The notes under the pieces were generated by a model. That model was given only the letters and a program-made list of their open reading frames with translations. It was not told the origin of the DNA and searched no databases. Position numbers and translations under genes: made by a program. This document shows positions 12,371 to 19,552 of a stretch of DNA of 30,436 nt, in pieces. The DNA is from a virus: positions 1-30,436 of IMG/VR virus record IMGVR_UViG_3300050030_000003. One strand, 5' to 3'. The number at the start of each line of letters is the position of its first letter. Within the stretch, counting starts at the first letter, position 1.

Positions 12371-14356
12371 TTATCTCCCCGGTGCCAGAGTCATGGACGC
12401 GGACCCGACGACTTGCCGCAACGCGCTTCCCACGGCAGCCGCGATGCGCGACTCGTCCGCGAAGCTGTCCGCGTTGACGTGGATGGTGATAGGAGCACCC
12501 GCAGCAACCGCCGCCGAGTAGCCGCCTGAAGCGCGCGACACCATCGTCGCGCCGAGCCCAGCAGCGGCCTCGGCGAGACGGGCAAGGTTCGCGGCGCGGT
12601 AGCGAGGATCCTGCGAGATCACGTCCTCGCGGTAGCCGCCCTCGCCGACGAGTGCGAGCGTGGGGGAGAGCACGGTGGCTCCAGATGCCATTCCCCGGAG
12701 CATGGTGGGGTTGGCGTTAGATGATGCGATGTTGTACGTGCGGTAGGTGGTCGTGAACGTGACCGACTTGTCCTCGGCCGGACGGCTGTTCCACGCGCCG
12801 AGTGCGCCGTACGCATCCCATATCTGGCGCTCGGCCGTGGGGAAGGTGGTGGGCGCGGCCTTGTTCGGTACGGGGGTGCCGGTGTAGGTCTTGACCGCAT
12901 CGGTGGCGTGGACTACCTGCTCTTTCAGCAGCGGGAAGTCGCTCGTGACCTTTTTGTGCGGGATAGGCTGCGCGTTGGAATCGCCCGTGGCCTGCATGGA
13001 CTTGAGCACGTCTTCGCGCAGCGTCTTGTACGATCCCGCGTGCGCGTTGGTCGCGTCGGTGGCGAGCTTCTTCTTGCTTGCCGCGATCTCGTCGGCGCGG
13101 GTAGCCTCCATCTGCGCGACCTTGACCTCTTGGGTCATGATGCGCAGCTCTGAGGCGGTCTTCGTGCCTTCCTTCTTCGCCTCGTTCAGCGCCTTGGTCT
13201 TGTCGATTATCGCCTGGTGCGCTTCCATCGCGCGCAGGTCGGCTTGAGCCGAGTTCATGTTGAGGCTGCCGAGGGTGCGGGTCGAAGCGATGAGGTCGTC
13301 GGTGGCGGCCTTCAGGTCCTTCGTGGTGAACGTCAGGTCCTTGTTCGCGCCGGTGAGGTCTTTCGCGCTGTCCTTGGTCTTCGCTGTCTCGCCGGTTATC
13401 AGAGCCAGCGTCTTACCCCACCACGCGCCTGCGGTTATGGAGTTTCCAAACTCATCGCGTGCGACCTTGAGGCTCGACTCCCACTCAAGTACCCCCGCGG
13501 TCACGCCGATGAGCCCGCCCGCAAGCGCGCCCATCGGACCGAGAGCCGAACCTCCGTAACCTGCAAGCTGCTCAACGGCCAATGCGCCGTCCTGTATCGG
13601 GGCCGGAAGCTTTACCGCGACGTCGAGCAGTTTGCTCTGCACCTCGGTCAGTCGGCTTTCAGCCGGCAGGAGTCGCTCGCCGATCGTGGTCTGCAGCGCG
13701 CTCATCTTGTTGTTGAGCGCCTCGGTCTTGCCCTCGGCCGTGGCGAGGAATGCTGCGTCAGACCCCTTGACCTTGTCCATCATCTGGGCCAGGTATCCCG
13801 CAGCCGTCCCGCCCTTTTCGGTCGTGATGCCGTACTGCTTGAGGATCTTCGTGTTGCCGTTCATGACCAGGCCGACTTGCTTGGCCGCGTCGGCGGCGCT
13901 CATCTCTACACCGCGGAGCTTCTGGAAGTCCACGATGTTGGCTACCAGCGGCAGCAGTTCCATCGACTTCTTGAGGTCGCCGGTCTTCGTGACCAGCTCC
14001 GTCAACCCGTCGCGCAGAGCGCCCTTGGATATGGCCGAGGTATCAGACAGCCCTTTGAGCGTGGCGTCGATCGCGGGCTTGGCGTCGGCGAAGCTCGCGC
14101 CGCTGTTGTCCACGGCAACGCGCAGCCCGGCCCATGCAGCCTCGGCTCCTTTAGCCTTCTCCGCGCCCTCAGCCACCCACGCAGCCACGCCGATGCTCGC
14201 GAGCCCCGAAGCGGCACGCCCGAGCAGGCCCATCGCGGTAGACGTTCCCCCGAGAGCCGTATTCGCATCCGACGAACCCTTGGCTACGTCGCTGAGTGCC
14301 GTCTGAGCGCCCTTGGCGTCGCCCGCGATGATGAGCTTCAACGTCTGGTCTGCCAT
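12371..14356 (-). CDS. Tail tape measure protein
   Basis: A 661-residue protein, the longest tail gene, directly after the assembly chaperone. It is largely helical, rich in Ala, Lys and Thr, with hydrophobic stretches near residues 40-65 (MGLLGRAASGLASIGVAAWV) and about 275-300 (ALGPMGALAGGLIGVTAGVL) that can insert in the host membrane. The first residues (MADQTLKLIIAGDAKGAQTAL) match the usual N-terminus of these proteins. It sets tail length and forms the DNA channel; by the usual ~1.5 angstrom per residue, the tail would be near 100 nm. The C-terminal part ends in a small compact domain. Confidence 0.88.
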   Translation of the reverse strand: MADQTLKLIIAGDAKGAQTALSDVAKGSSDANTALGGTSTAMGLLGRAASGLASIGVAAWVAEGAEKAKGAEAAWAGLRVAVDNSGASFADAKPAIDATLKGLSDTSAISKGALRDGLTELVTKTGDLKKSMELLPLVANIVDFQKLRGVEMSAADAAKQVGLVMNGNTKILKQYGITTEKGGTAAGYLAQMMDKVKGSDAAFLATAEGKTEALNNKMSALQTTIGERLLPAESRLTEVQSKLLDVAVKLPAPIQDGALAVEQLAGYGGSALGPMGALAGGLIGVTAGVLEWESSLKVARDEFGNSITAGAWWGKTLALITGETAKTKDSAKDLTGANKDLTFTTKDLKAATDDLIASTRTLGSLNMNSAQADLRAMEAHQAIIDKTKALNEAKKEGTKTASELRIMTQEVKVAQMEATRADEIAASKKKLATDATNAHAGSYKTLREDVLKSMQATGDSNAQPIPHKKVTSDFPLLKEQVVHATDAVKTYTGTPVPNKAAPTTFPTAERQIWDAYGALGAWNSRPAEDKSVTFTTTYRTYNIASSNANPTMLRGMASGATVLSPTLALVGEGGYREDVISQDPRYRAANLARLAEAAAGLGATMVSRASGGYSAAVAAGAPITIHVNADSFADESRIAAAVGSALRQVVGSASMTLAPGR

Positions 14357-14365
14357 GTCACGTCC

Positions 14366-14904
14366 TCACTCAGGGTCGGGCAGCAGCGAGTCGTACTGCA
14401 CGAGCAGCAGGTCCACGTCGGCAGGTGGCATCCGGTACAGATCGAGGAACGTCATGCCCGCGTTCGAGAGCGCAAGGGCCGCACTCAGCGCTTTGCGCTG
14501 CCACGGGCGCGGCCCTTCGTAGGGGGGGCGGGTGTGCCCTTCCTCTCGGACGGCAAGAGCGCATGAAGCGCGTCAGCCACGAGATCACGGACTGCGGCGT
14601 CGATGTTGGCCGTCGAGTCGCGCTCCATCGGCCAGATGCGCAAGACCTCCTGGTACGTCCACACCCGATCGGGTATCCCGCGCTGGTGCGGCTCGCAGTC
14701 GGTGAGCATCGCGGCCAGCACGATGGCCAGCCAGCGGTCGGTAGGCATGGCCTCCTGGACGACCTTCTGCTCAGGGGTGACGTTCACGAAGTAGACGTGG
14801 TCGTCGGTCATGAGGTCGAAGGCGTACTGCGAAGGCGTGTTCAGCCAGTACTCGCGCGGCTCGCGCGTGTCGGGGTCGAGCAGGGTGATGGCGATGCGCT
14901 TCAT
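14366..14904 (-). CDS. Tail assembly chaperone, -1 frameshift product (G-T fusion)
   Basis: This is the long form made when ribosomes slip at the heptamer at 14521-14527. The first 128 residues equal the short chaperone; after the slip the -1 frame continues as YEGPRPWQRKALSAALALS, NAGMTFLDLYRMPPADVDLL and VQYDSLLPDPE, 51 residues ending at TGA 14366. The downstream extension is helical, acidic and of normal T-domain length, and it has no good start of its own in the correct place. In lambda the G and GT pair keeps the tape measure in an assembly-competent state. The fusion ends ten bases before the tape measure ATG, exactly where it should. Confidence 0.88.
14485..14904 (-). CDS. Tail assembly chaperone, short form (G-like)
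   Basis: A 139-residue protein with AGGAGG ahead of ATG 14904. The sequence begins with a strand (MKRIAITLLDPDTREPREYWL) and continues with helices (QKVVQEAMPTDRWLAIVLAA and others), ending in a low-complexity tail (RKGTPAPPTKGRARGSAKR) that contains the slippery codons. It lies between the tail tube gene and tape measure, the standard position of tail chaperones. The short form is the majority product expected when no frameshift occurs. Confidence 0.85.
   Translation of the reverse strand: MKRIAITLLDPDTREPREYWLNTPSQYAFDLMTDDHVYFVNVTPEQKVVQEAMPTDRWLAIVLAAMLTDCEPHQRGIPDRVWTYQEVLRIWPMERDSTANIDAAVRDLVADALHALLPSERKGTPAPPTKGRARGSAKR
14521..14527 (-). promoter_or_regulatory. -1 ribosomal frameshift slippery site
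   Basis: On the minus strand GCC CCC CCT is read in frame, and the heptamer C-CCC-CCT lets both tRNAs re-pair one base back on CCC CCC. After slippage the next codons are TAC GAA GGG, opening the T-like extension. Potential stimulating structures lie downstream: GGGC-CGC-GCCC about six bases away (14505-14515) and CAGCGC-AAA-GCGCTG (14486-14500). Confidence 0.85.
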
Positions 14905-14924
14905 GTGTTCCTCCTGTTGAGGTA

Positions 14925-14976
14925 GGCGGACACGGGACCGGAAGGGGAGGAACAGTCCCCCGGCCCCGAGTCCGCC
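14925..14976 (-). other. Hairpin between tail tube and chaperone genes
   Basis: ggcggac (14925-14931) pairs with gtccgcc (14970-14976), and inside cgggaccgg pairs with ccggccccg with one mismatch. It sits after the tail tube stop and before the chaperone's AGGAGG. Without a U-tract it is a poor terminator, but such a stem can slow transcription or protect the abundant tail tube mRNA, lowering expression of the genes that follow. Confidence 0.5.
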
Positions 14977-14987
14977 ACGTTGCGGGG

Positions 14988-15818
14988 TTAGGCGACGGTG
15001 GTGAAGCTCTTCTCGTAGCCGAGCGGGTTCGGCACGCCGTAGCCGGACTTGAGCCCCGGCACTATGACGACGCGGTACTTCGTGGTCCCGGACAGCGCCG
15101 AGACGGGGACCAGGCTCACGACGGCGCCCGCCTGCGAGATCGTGCAGGGGACGAACGTCGAGTCCGAGTCCTTGAGCATGAAGATGTGGTCGGTCGTCAC
15201 GTCGGCGGCGTCGAGCGCCACGGCGAACGTGATGGCGATGCCCGCCGTCTTGGACGCGGAGGTGCTACCCGAAGCCGGGTTGCAGCTGGCGAACGTCGGC
15301 GCGGTGGTGACGGCCGGGTTCGGCAGGTACTGGAAGACGCCGTTGATCGCGGTCTGGAAGAGCGCCGAGCCCTTGCACTGCCACGTCTGCTGCTTCATGG
15401 TCGGCGCGATCTCGCCGTCCGTCTTGAAGGTCATGGCGGGAATGGACATCTTCTTGGCCTGACCGTCGGCCTTCAGCCCGTACACGAAGACCTGGTACTT
15501 CGTCTTCAGCCCGCCACCGCCGGTGCCCGCCGTCATCGTGTCGTCGGTGGTGGTGGTGGTGGAGAGCGTGCCGGCGAACGCGCGCGCCAGGTTGGCGAGC
15601 GTGATCTGGTCTCCCTCGATCTCGATGTCGGCGCCGTAGCCGTACTCGTACTCGTCGACGACGGCGAAGTTGGCCGCCGCGCTCGTGATCGGCTCGGTCT
15701 TGGCGCTCGGCTTGACCGTGAACTTCACGATGCCGCCGACGCTCACACATGCTGCCTCGGCGGCGCCGAACGCGCCAACCTTTACGTCTGTGACAGGTCC
15801 AAGAACCTCGTATCCCAT
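14988..15818 (-). CDS. Major tail tube protein with C-terminal Ig-like domain
   Basis: A 276-residue protein with CAGGAGG ahead of ATG 15818. Residues 1-180 fit a tail tube subunit (GYEVLGPVTDVKVGAFG, an IEIEGDQITLANLARAFAG helix-strand, AMTFKTDGEIAPTM), and a Thr-run plus Gly-run linker lies near residues 85-103. Residues 185-276 form a Big_5-type bacterial Ig-like domain (PTFASCNPASGSTSASKTAG, IAITFAVALDAADV, GTTKYRVVIVPGLKS). Ig-like add-ons on tail tubes project from the tail surface and are thought to aid weak binding to the cell surface. Position, between tail terminator and chaperone, supports the call. Confidence 0.82.
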   Translation of the reverse strand: MGYEVLGPVTDVKVGAFGAAEAACVSVGGIVKFTVKPSAKTEPITSAAANFAVVDEYEYGYGADIEIEGDQITLANLARAFAGTLSTTTTTDDTMTAGTGGGGLKTKYQVFVYGLKADGQAKKMSIPAMTFKTDGEIAPTMKQQTWQCKGSALFQTAINGVFQYLPNPAVTTAPTFASCNPASGSTSASKTAGIAITFAVALDAADVTTDHIFMLKDSDSTFVPCTISQAGAVVSLVPVSALSGTTKYRVVIVPGLKSGYGVPNPLGYEKSFTTVA

Positions 15819-15904
15819 GATGTCTACCTCCTGATGGTTTCTTGCATGACGACGAGAGCCTGTCCCGGCGGGAAGGCCCTGAGAGAAGGGGGGGAACTAG
15901 CGGT

Positions 15905-16354
15905 CTAGGCGGACTCTACGAGTTCGTGGACCACGCGGACTGCCACGCCTTGCACGAAGGTGGCATCATCCCGAAACGGCGGAGTCGCCCCGGCGAACGT
16001 GACGTTGATGGCCTTGTAGGGACCGGCGAAGCACGCGACCAGGGCGGTCAGGTAGCCGGTCCACAGCGCGCGCATTCCCGCAGGGTCGGCGGTCCGAAAC
16101 GAGATCGTCACCAGCCCTTCGAGAACGGTATCGGTGGATGCCCCCGCGTGCTCGACAGGCCCGCTCACCTCCGCGATCTCGACGCAGGGCCAGATGTAGG
16201 TGACGCGCGGGGAGTCGTAGATGGCGAGCCCGGAAGCGGTGGACGGGTCGGGAGCTATCGGCGGCAGACCAGCGGCCGCAAGAAGCGCGGGAAGGTTCTC
16301 GGTGACTGCGTCGACGCGCGCGGTGATGGTGGCCTCGGCGGCGTTCCATGTCAC
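15905..16354 (-). CDS. Tail terminator/completion-like protein
   Basis: A 149-residue protein. GTG 16354 is preferred because it overlaps the gpG-like stop as GTGA and has GGAG just ahead; an in-frame ATG at 16387 would add eleven residues. The sequence is alpha/beta: an N-terminal helix (ATITARVDAVTENLPALLAAAG), a strand PRVTYIWPCVEIAEV, and later DTVLEGLVTISFRTADPAGM. This pattern and its place between gpG-like and tail tube genes fit tail terminators (gpU-like) that cap the tube during assembly. Sequence similarity is weak, so the role is inferred from order. Confidence 0.55.
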   Translation of the reverse strand: MTWNAAEATITARVDAVTENLPALLAAAGLPPIAPDPSTASGLAIYDSPRVTYIWPCVEIAEVSGPVEHAGASTDTVLEGLVTISFRTADPAGMRALWTGYLTALVACFAGPYKAINVTFAGATPPFRDDATFVQGVAVRVVHELVESA

Positions 16355-16833
16355 TGCTCCCACTCCTTCCGAACGGCGTTGCCCCACTCGGCAAGCGCGC
16401 GGCCGAACAGCGACTTCTCCTGCTCTTCGCCGACGTCTATCGCCTTGCGGCCCTTGGCCCAGTGGTAGCCCGCGAGCCGGGTGGTCCCGACTTCCAGCGT
16501 GGTAGCGGTGGCTTTGAGTATCGAATCCCCGGTCTTGCCCACGAGACTCGCCCGCATGGCCCCGGTGGCGACGAGGATCCCCGCGCCGGGAAACATGGAC
16601 GCCTTGCGCGTGCGGTAGGGCTCGGACAGCTCATCCCACGCCCCGGCGCGTCCGGTCGAGCCCTGCTTCTCGAACAGCTCACGCTCCGACTCGTGGAATG
16701 CCGTGGCGAAGCGGTCCCACAGAGACAGGCCGCCGACGGGCTGGTCCAGCGCCATAGCCCGGCTCACGCGCGTGATGGCGAGCTTGACCTGCTCCTCGCC
16801 CTGGACGGTGATGCTGAGGGGCGCGGTGGTCAC
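16351..16833 (-). CDS. Mu gpG-like virion morphogenesis protein
   Basis: A 160-residue protein. The frame is open to 16989, but GTG 16833 overlaps the connector stop as GTGA and gives the normal N-terminus (TTAPLSITVQGEEQVKLAITRV). The middle carries the family pattern: LWDRFATAFHESERELFEKQGS, WDELSEPYRTRKASMFPGAG, ILVATGAMRASLVGKTGDS, followed by a strand TTLEVGTTRLAGYHWAKG. Phage Mu G and its relatives (phage virion morphogenesis, tail S) act at the head-tail joint or in tail completion. It lies between the connector and terminator-like genes. Confidence 0.75.
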   Translation of the reverse strand: MTTAPLSITVQGEEQVKLAITRVSRAMALDQPVGGLSLWDRFATAFHESERELFEKQGSTGRAGAWDELSEPYRTRKASMFPGAGILVATGAMRASLVGKTGDSILKATATTLEVGTTRLAGYHWAKGRKAIDVGEEQEKSLFGRALAEWGNAVRKEWEQ

Positions 16834-17303
16834 GAGTCGGCCCCGTATGCGCCGATGAACTCCTCGAGCGCCGCATCCACGAACGTGGACGGAGCGTTGG
16901 CGATACCCGCGTTTCCGCCCGTGCGAGGGCCTATCTTCGCGCGTCCCGACACCATCGGGGCTAGGATGCGCTCGGCCTGTTCGCGCCACACGGACGCGAC
17001 GCCTACCCGCTCAGGCGTGGGATTCAGCGAGATGATGAGGCGCTCCAGCAGCGAGGCCGCCACGAGTAGGTTCTCGGCGTCGGCGAGCAGTTCCAGCGCG
17101 CCTGCGTCGGCGATCGGCAGGGTGTAGCCCGCGGTGTCGAGCCGGGAGTTGATGGAGCGGTACTGAGCGGCCGCACACTCTGCGGCTTCGTCCGTCGACG
17201 GCTTCGAGGTTGGCGTGATCGTGAGCATCGTCAGGTAGCGTTGGACGCCCGCCAACGAGCCGTAGGTCGCACCGTCCAACTCCGTCTGCTCAGGGAAGGT
17301 CAT
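16830..17303 (-). CDS. Head-tail connector protein
   Basis: A 157-residue protein; ATG 17303 overlaps the fibre stop as ATGA, whereas the longer frame to 17858 is a shadow of the fibre gene. It is mostly helical (AAECAAAQYRSINSRLDTAGY, GALELLADAENLLVAASLLE, VASVWREQAERILAPMVSG), in keeping with small adaptor proteins of the gp6 or Mu gp36 type that join portal and tail. The gene directly before the gpG-like protein is the expected place for such an adaptor. Exact family uncertain. Confidence 0.6.
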   Translation of the reverse strand: MTFPEQTELDGATYGSLAGVQRYLTMLTITPTSKPSTDEAAECAAAQYRSINSRLDTAGYTLPIADAGALELLADAENLLVAASLLERLIISLNPTPERVGVASVWREQAERILAPMVSGRAKIGPRTGGNAGIANAPSTFVDAALEEFIGAYGADS

Positions 17304-19090
17304 ACCGTCACCTCCTGCGTCACGGTCGCGTGCTTGCGCAGCCTCGCCACGATCCTGTAGGTCGCGTTCTCGGGCAGGTCCATGTGCCACGTGCCGTTGG
17401 CCGCTGCTGTCACGGGGTCGGTCACGGGATCGGAGTAGTCGGTGTCGAACACCAGATAGGCGTCGATGACCGTGCCCGGTAGCAGCGTGCCGAGCGTGGC
17501 GTCTGAGATGCGGACGTAGCCGACGGGCGTCTCGCCGCCGCCGCCCGTCCCCCCATGCGTCAGGTTCGTCGTCGTGTCCACGAGCATCACACGTGCGACC
17601 GGCGTCGTGCCGTCCACGATGTCTTCGATGGCTCCGGTGACGGCGCTCAAGTCCGGCGTCCCGGCGTTGGAGGTCTGCACCTGCCCGCTCGTGTTCGTCA
17701 CCAGCTTGTTGGAGGGCGTGGAGAGGATGGCGGCAGCGACGTCGGCCGTGCTGGGAGCGGCGGCAGGTGGAGCGGCGTAGACGAGCGTGGTCACGAAGTC
17801 GACGAGACGCTTGCCTATCGAGCCAGCCGTGGTCTGTGCCGACGTTAGGGCGTTCCACACGGCCAACTGGACGCCTGAGTTTCCCGCAGTAGACAGCGCA
17901 TAGCCGGTCTTGTCAGCGTTGTTGAGCGTCTTCGCATCGACTTGGTTGGCCGTCGAGAACGCCAGCTGGTCGGTCTTTGCCTGTATGGCTGCCGCCTGCC
18001 CGCTCGTTGCAAGGCCCGCCGTACTCACGGTGGCGTTGGCATCCACGCGGCCGGAGGTGAAGGCGAGCTGGTCGGTCTTTGCCTGAACCGTAGCGACCTG
18101 CCCGCTGGTGGCGAGTCCGGCGACGCTCGGCGGGGCGGTGTACCCGCTCGTAGGCAGACGCGTGGCGATCAGCGCTTCCGTGCGTTGCAGTTCGGTGTTG
18201 ACGAAGCCGCTGGTAGCCAGCCCAGACGTGTCTACGGGAGCGTTCGCATCCACGCGCCCGCTGGTGAACGCCAGCTGGTCGGTCTTGGCTTGGACGGCTG
18301 CGACCTGCCCGCTGGTGGCGAGTGCGGCCACAGATGGCGGAGCGGCGTAGACGAGGGTGGTGACGAAGTCCATGAACCGCTTGCCCGCACTACCGGCCGT
18401 GGTGAGCGCAGACGTAGCCCTGTCCCACACCGCAGCAGCGATGCTCGTGTTCCCGGCCGTTGACAGGGCGTACCCCGTCTTGTCCGAGTTGTTGAGGGTC
18501 TTGGCGTCCACCTGGTTCGCCGTGGAGAACGCCAGCTGGTCGGTCTTGGCTTTGATGGTGGCGTTGTGCCCACCGGATGCGTCTACGGCGGCCAGTATTG
18601 CGTCGCTCGTGGTCTGCGCGACGGCGCTCGCCAGCTTGGTCGAGTTGGAATCCATTTCCGCACGCACGTCGGCGGCAGAAGCGCCGGATCCTGCGTTGGT
18701 GGACGTGACGTACCCCGACGCAGACGTGAGCAGTTTGTTGGCCGGGGTCGTCAGTATCCCGGCGGCTACGGCAGAGACGGACGGCGGTGCGCCGAATCCC
18801 TCGATGGTGGCGGCGTGGACGTGGACGGCCGCGACGTCGGCCACCAGCGCGGGCAGGTCTGCCGGGAACGTCTCCGTGGCGACCTTCGCTGTGCCGTTGA
18901 TGTCCCAGAGCACGGTGAGGCCCGCGAGCGTCGCGTCGGCGACCTGCACGCCGTACATGCCCGACGACGATTGCAGCTCGGTTATGCCCGTGGTCCGGCG
19001 GCTCTGCGCCACGCTCTTGTCCGGGCTGAGCAGCGTGTAGTAGACGCTCGCGCCCGTGTTCGCGGTCCCGAAGTTGGCGGTGATGAGCAC
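17300..19090 (-). CDS. Repeat-built fibre-like protein
   Basis: A 596-residue protein from GTG 19090 (AGGAGG ahead). Residues 1-100 form a beta-rich N-terminal domain (ITANFGTANTGASVYYTLL and on). From about 115 to 460 the protein is modular: two long copies with KTDQLAFSTANQVDAKTLNN, GYALSTAGN, VW..TSA.TTAG, and DFVTTLVYAAPP (residues 180-252 and 370-442), and two shorter copies with KTDQLAFTSGRVDANA (269-284, 338-353). TPANKLLTSASG and TPSNKLVTNTSG near the ends are also related. The C-terminal ~75 residues are a beta-sandwich-like domain. It looks like an extended trimeric fibre; its location before connector genes is atypical for a tail fibre. Confidence 0.7.
   Translation of the reverse strand: MLITANFGTANTGASVYYTLLSPDKSVAQSRRTTGITELQSSSGMYGVQVADATLAGLTVLWDINGTAKVATETFPADLPALVADVAAVHVHAATIEGFGAPPSVSAVAAGILTTPANKLLTSASGYVTSTNAGSGASAADVRAEMDSNSTKLASAVAQTTSDAILAAVDASGGHNATIKAKTDQLAFSTANQVDAKTLNNSDKTGYALSTAGNTSIAAAVWDRATSALTTAGSAGKRFMDFVTTLVYAAPPSVAALATSGQVAAVQAKTDQLAFTSGRVDANAPVDTSGLATSGFVNTELQRTEALIATRLPTSGYTAPPSVAGLATSGQVATVQAKTDQLAFTSGRVDANATVSTAGLATSGQAAAIQAKTDQLAFSTANQVDAKTLNNADKTGYALSTAGNSGVQLAVWNALTSAQTTAGSIGKRLVDFVTTLVYAAPPAAAPSTADVAAAILSTPSNKLVTNTSGQVQTSNAGTPDLSAVTGAIEDIVDGTTPVARVMLVDTTTNLTHGGTGGGGETPVGYVRISDATLGTLLPGTVIDAYLVFDTDYSDPVTDPVTAAANGTWHMDLPENATYRIVARLRKHATVTQEVTV
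17765..18556 (-). repeat. Internal coding repeats of fibre gene
   Basis: Two ~220-base direct repeats (about 17765-17986 and 18335-18556) encode nearly identical segments, and the DNA is close to identical in places (for example the stretch reading aacgccagctggtcggtctt). Two shorter repeats encoding KTDQLAFTSGRVDANA lie between them, near 18239-18286 and 18032-18079. The four KTDQLAF copies use similar codons, suggesting fairly recent duplication or recombination between modules. Confidence 0.8.
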
Positions 19091-19099
19091 GATGGCCTC

Positions 19100-19288
19100 C
19101 TAGACCAGTCGCTTGAGGACTTTGAGCATTCCGAGCTGGACGGTGGCGAGCTTCTTGATCGCCGTGTTGCATTGGGCCACGGTCGTGGAGTTGGTGTCGC
19201 GGACGCTGGTGAGCGTCGTGACAGCAGCCGCGTAGCTGTCCTTGAGGTCTTTGACCTCGGCTGCGGTGACGATAGGTACGACGGCCAT
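19100..19288 (-). CDS. Small helical hypothetical protein (62 aa)
   Basis: A 62-residue protein with GAGGAG upstream of ATG 19288. It is almost entirely predicted helix with heptad-like hydrophobics (VTAAEVKDLKDSYAAAVTTL, AIKKLATVQLGMLKVLKRLV), which could form a coiled coil or trimeric stalk. It lies between the 85-residue protein and the repeat fibre, with short gaps on both sides. Possibly a fibre-associated chaperone or small structural subunit; no recognised family. Confidence 0.6.
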   Translation of the reverse strand: MAVVPIVTAAEVKDLKDSYAAAVTTLTSVRDTNSTTVAQCNTAIKKLATVQLGMLKVLKRLV

Positions 19289-19291
19289 GTG

Positions 19292-19549
19292 CTACTCCTC
19301 GCTCGGCGGTGTCGGCGGGACGTATGGCACCTCGGCCGGCGGCGTCCAGCCGTCCACGGTGTTGAGCGCCCCGGCGACGATGGTGTACTTGCCACGGTCC
19401 CACCAGCGCGACACGTCCACGCAGGTCGCGTTGTTCTCGGCCTCGTCGATCTCGATGGACAGCGCCGGGAGCTTGGCAGCGTCCACCTTCGCGTAGGCGT
19501 CGGCCCACACGACTCCGAGGATGGCGCTTCCGTTGTGGTAGATGCGCAT
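19292..19549 (-). CDS. Small hypothetical protein (85 aa)
   Basis: An 85-residue protein; GGGAG precedes ATG 19549. The N-terminus is a strand (MRIYHNGSAILGVVWADAYAK), the middle has paired Trp (SRWWDRGKYTIVAGAL), and the C-terminus is proline-rich with acidic end (PPAEVPYVPPTPPSEE). It follows the beta-helix spike gene and precedes the coiled-coil gene. Likely a fibre accessory; function not recognised. Confidence 0.6.
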   Translation of the reverse strand: MRIYHNGSAILGVVWADAYAKVDAAKLPALSIEIDEAENNATCVDVSRWWDRGKYTIVAGALNTVDGWTPPAEVPYVPPTPPSEE

Positions 19550-19552
19550 GGT

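Noticed and set aside
13217-14566. 449-codon plus-strand open frame
   Set aside because: It lies across the tape measure and chaperone genes on the opposite strand and has shadow composition. The minus-strand genes fit a full tail module.
14370-14588. Minus-strand 72-codon frame near the chaperone
   Set aside because: It is in the wrong frame for the T extension. The -1 frame read from the slippery site gives a sensible protein instead.
15819-15904. Terminator ahead of the tail tube gene
   Set aside because: A short imperfect stem (cctgtcccg with cgggaagg) is present, but it is weak, lacks a T-tract and would block an essential gene.
17304-17858. N-terminal extension of the connector gene
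   Set aside because: The extension is an Arg/His-rich shadow of the fibre gene. ATG 17303 overlaps the fibre stop as ATGA and gives a normal protein.
17765-18556. Diversity-generating retroelement target
   Set aside because: No reverse transcriptase or adenine-biased template/variable repeat pair is present; repeats are simple coding duplications.
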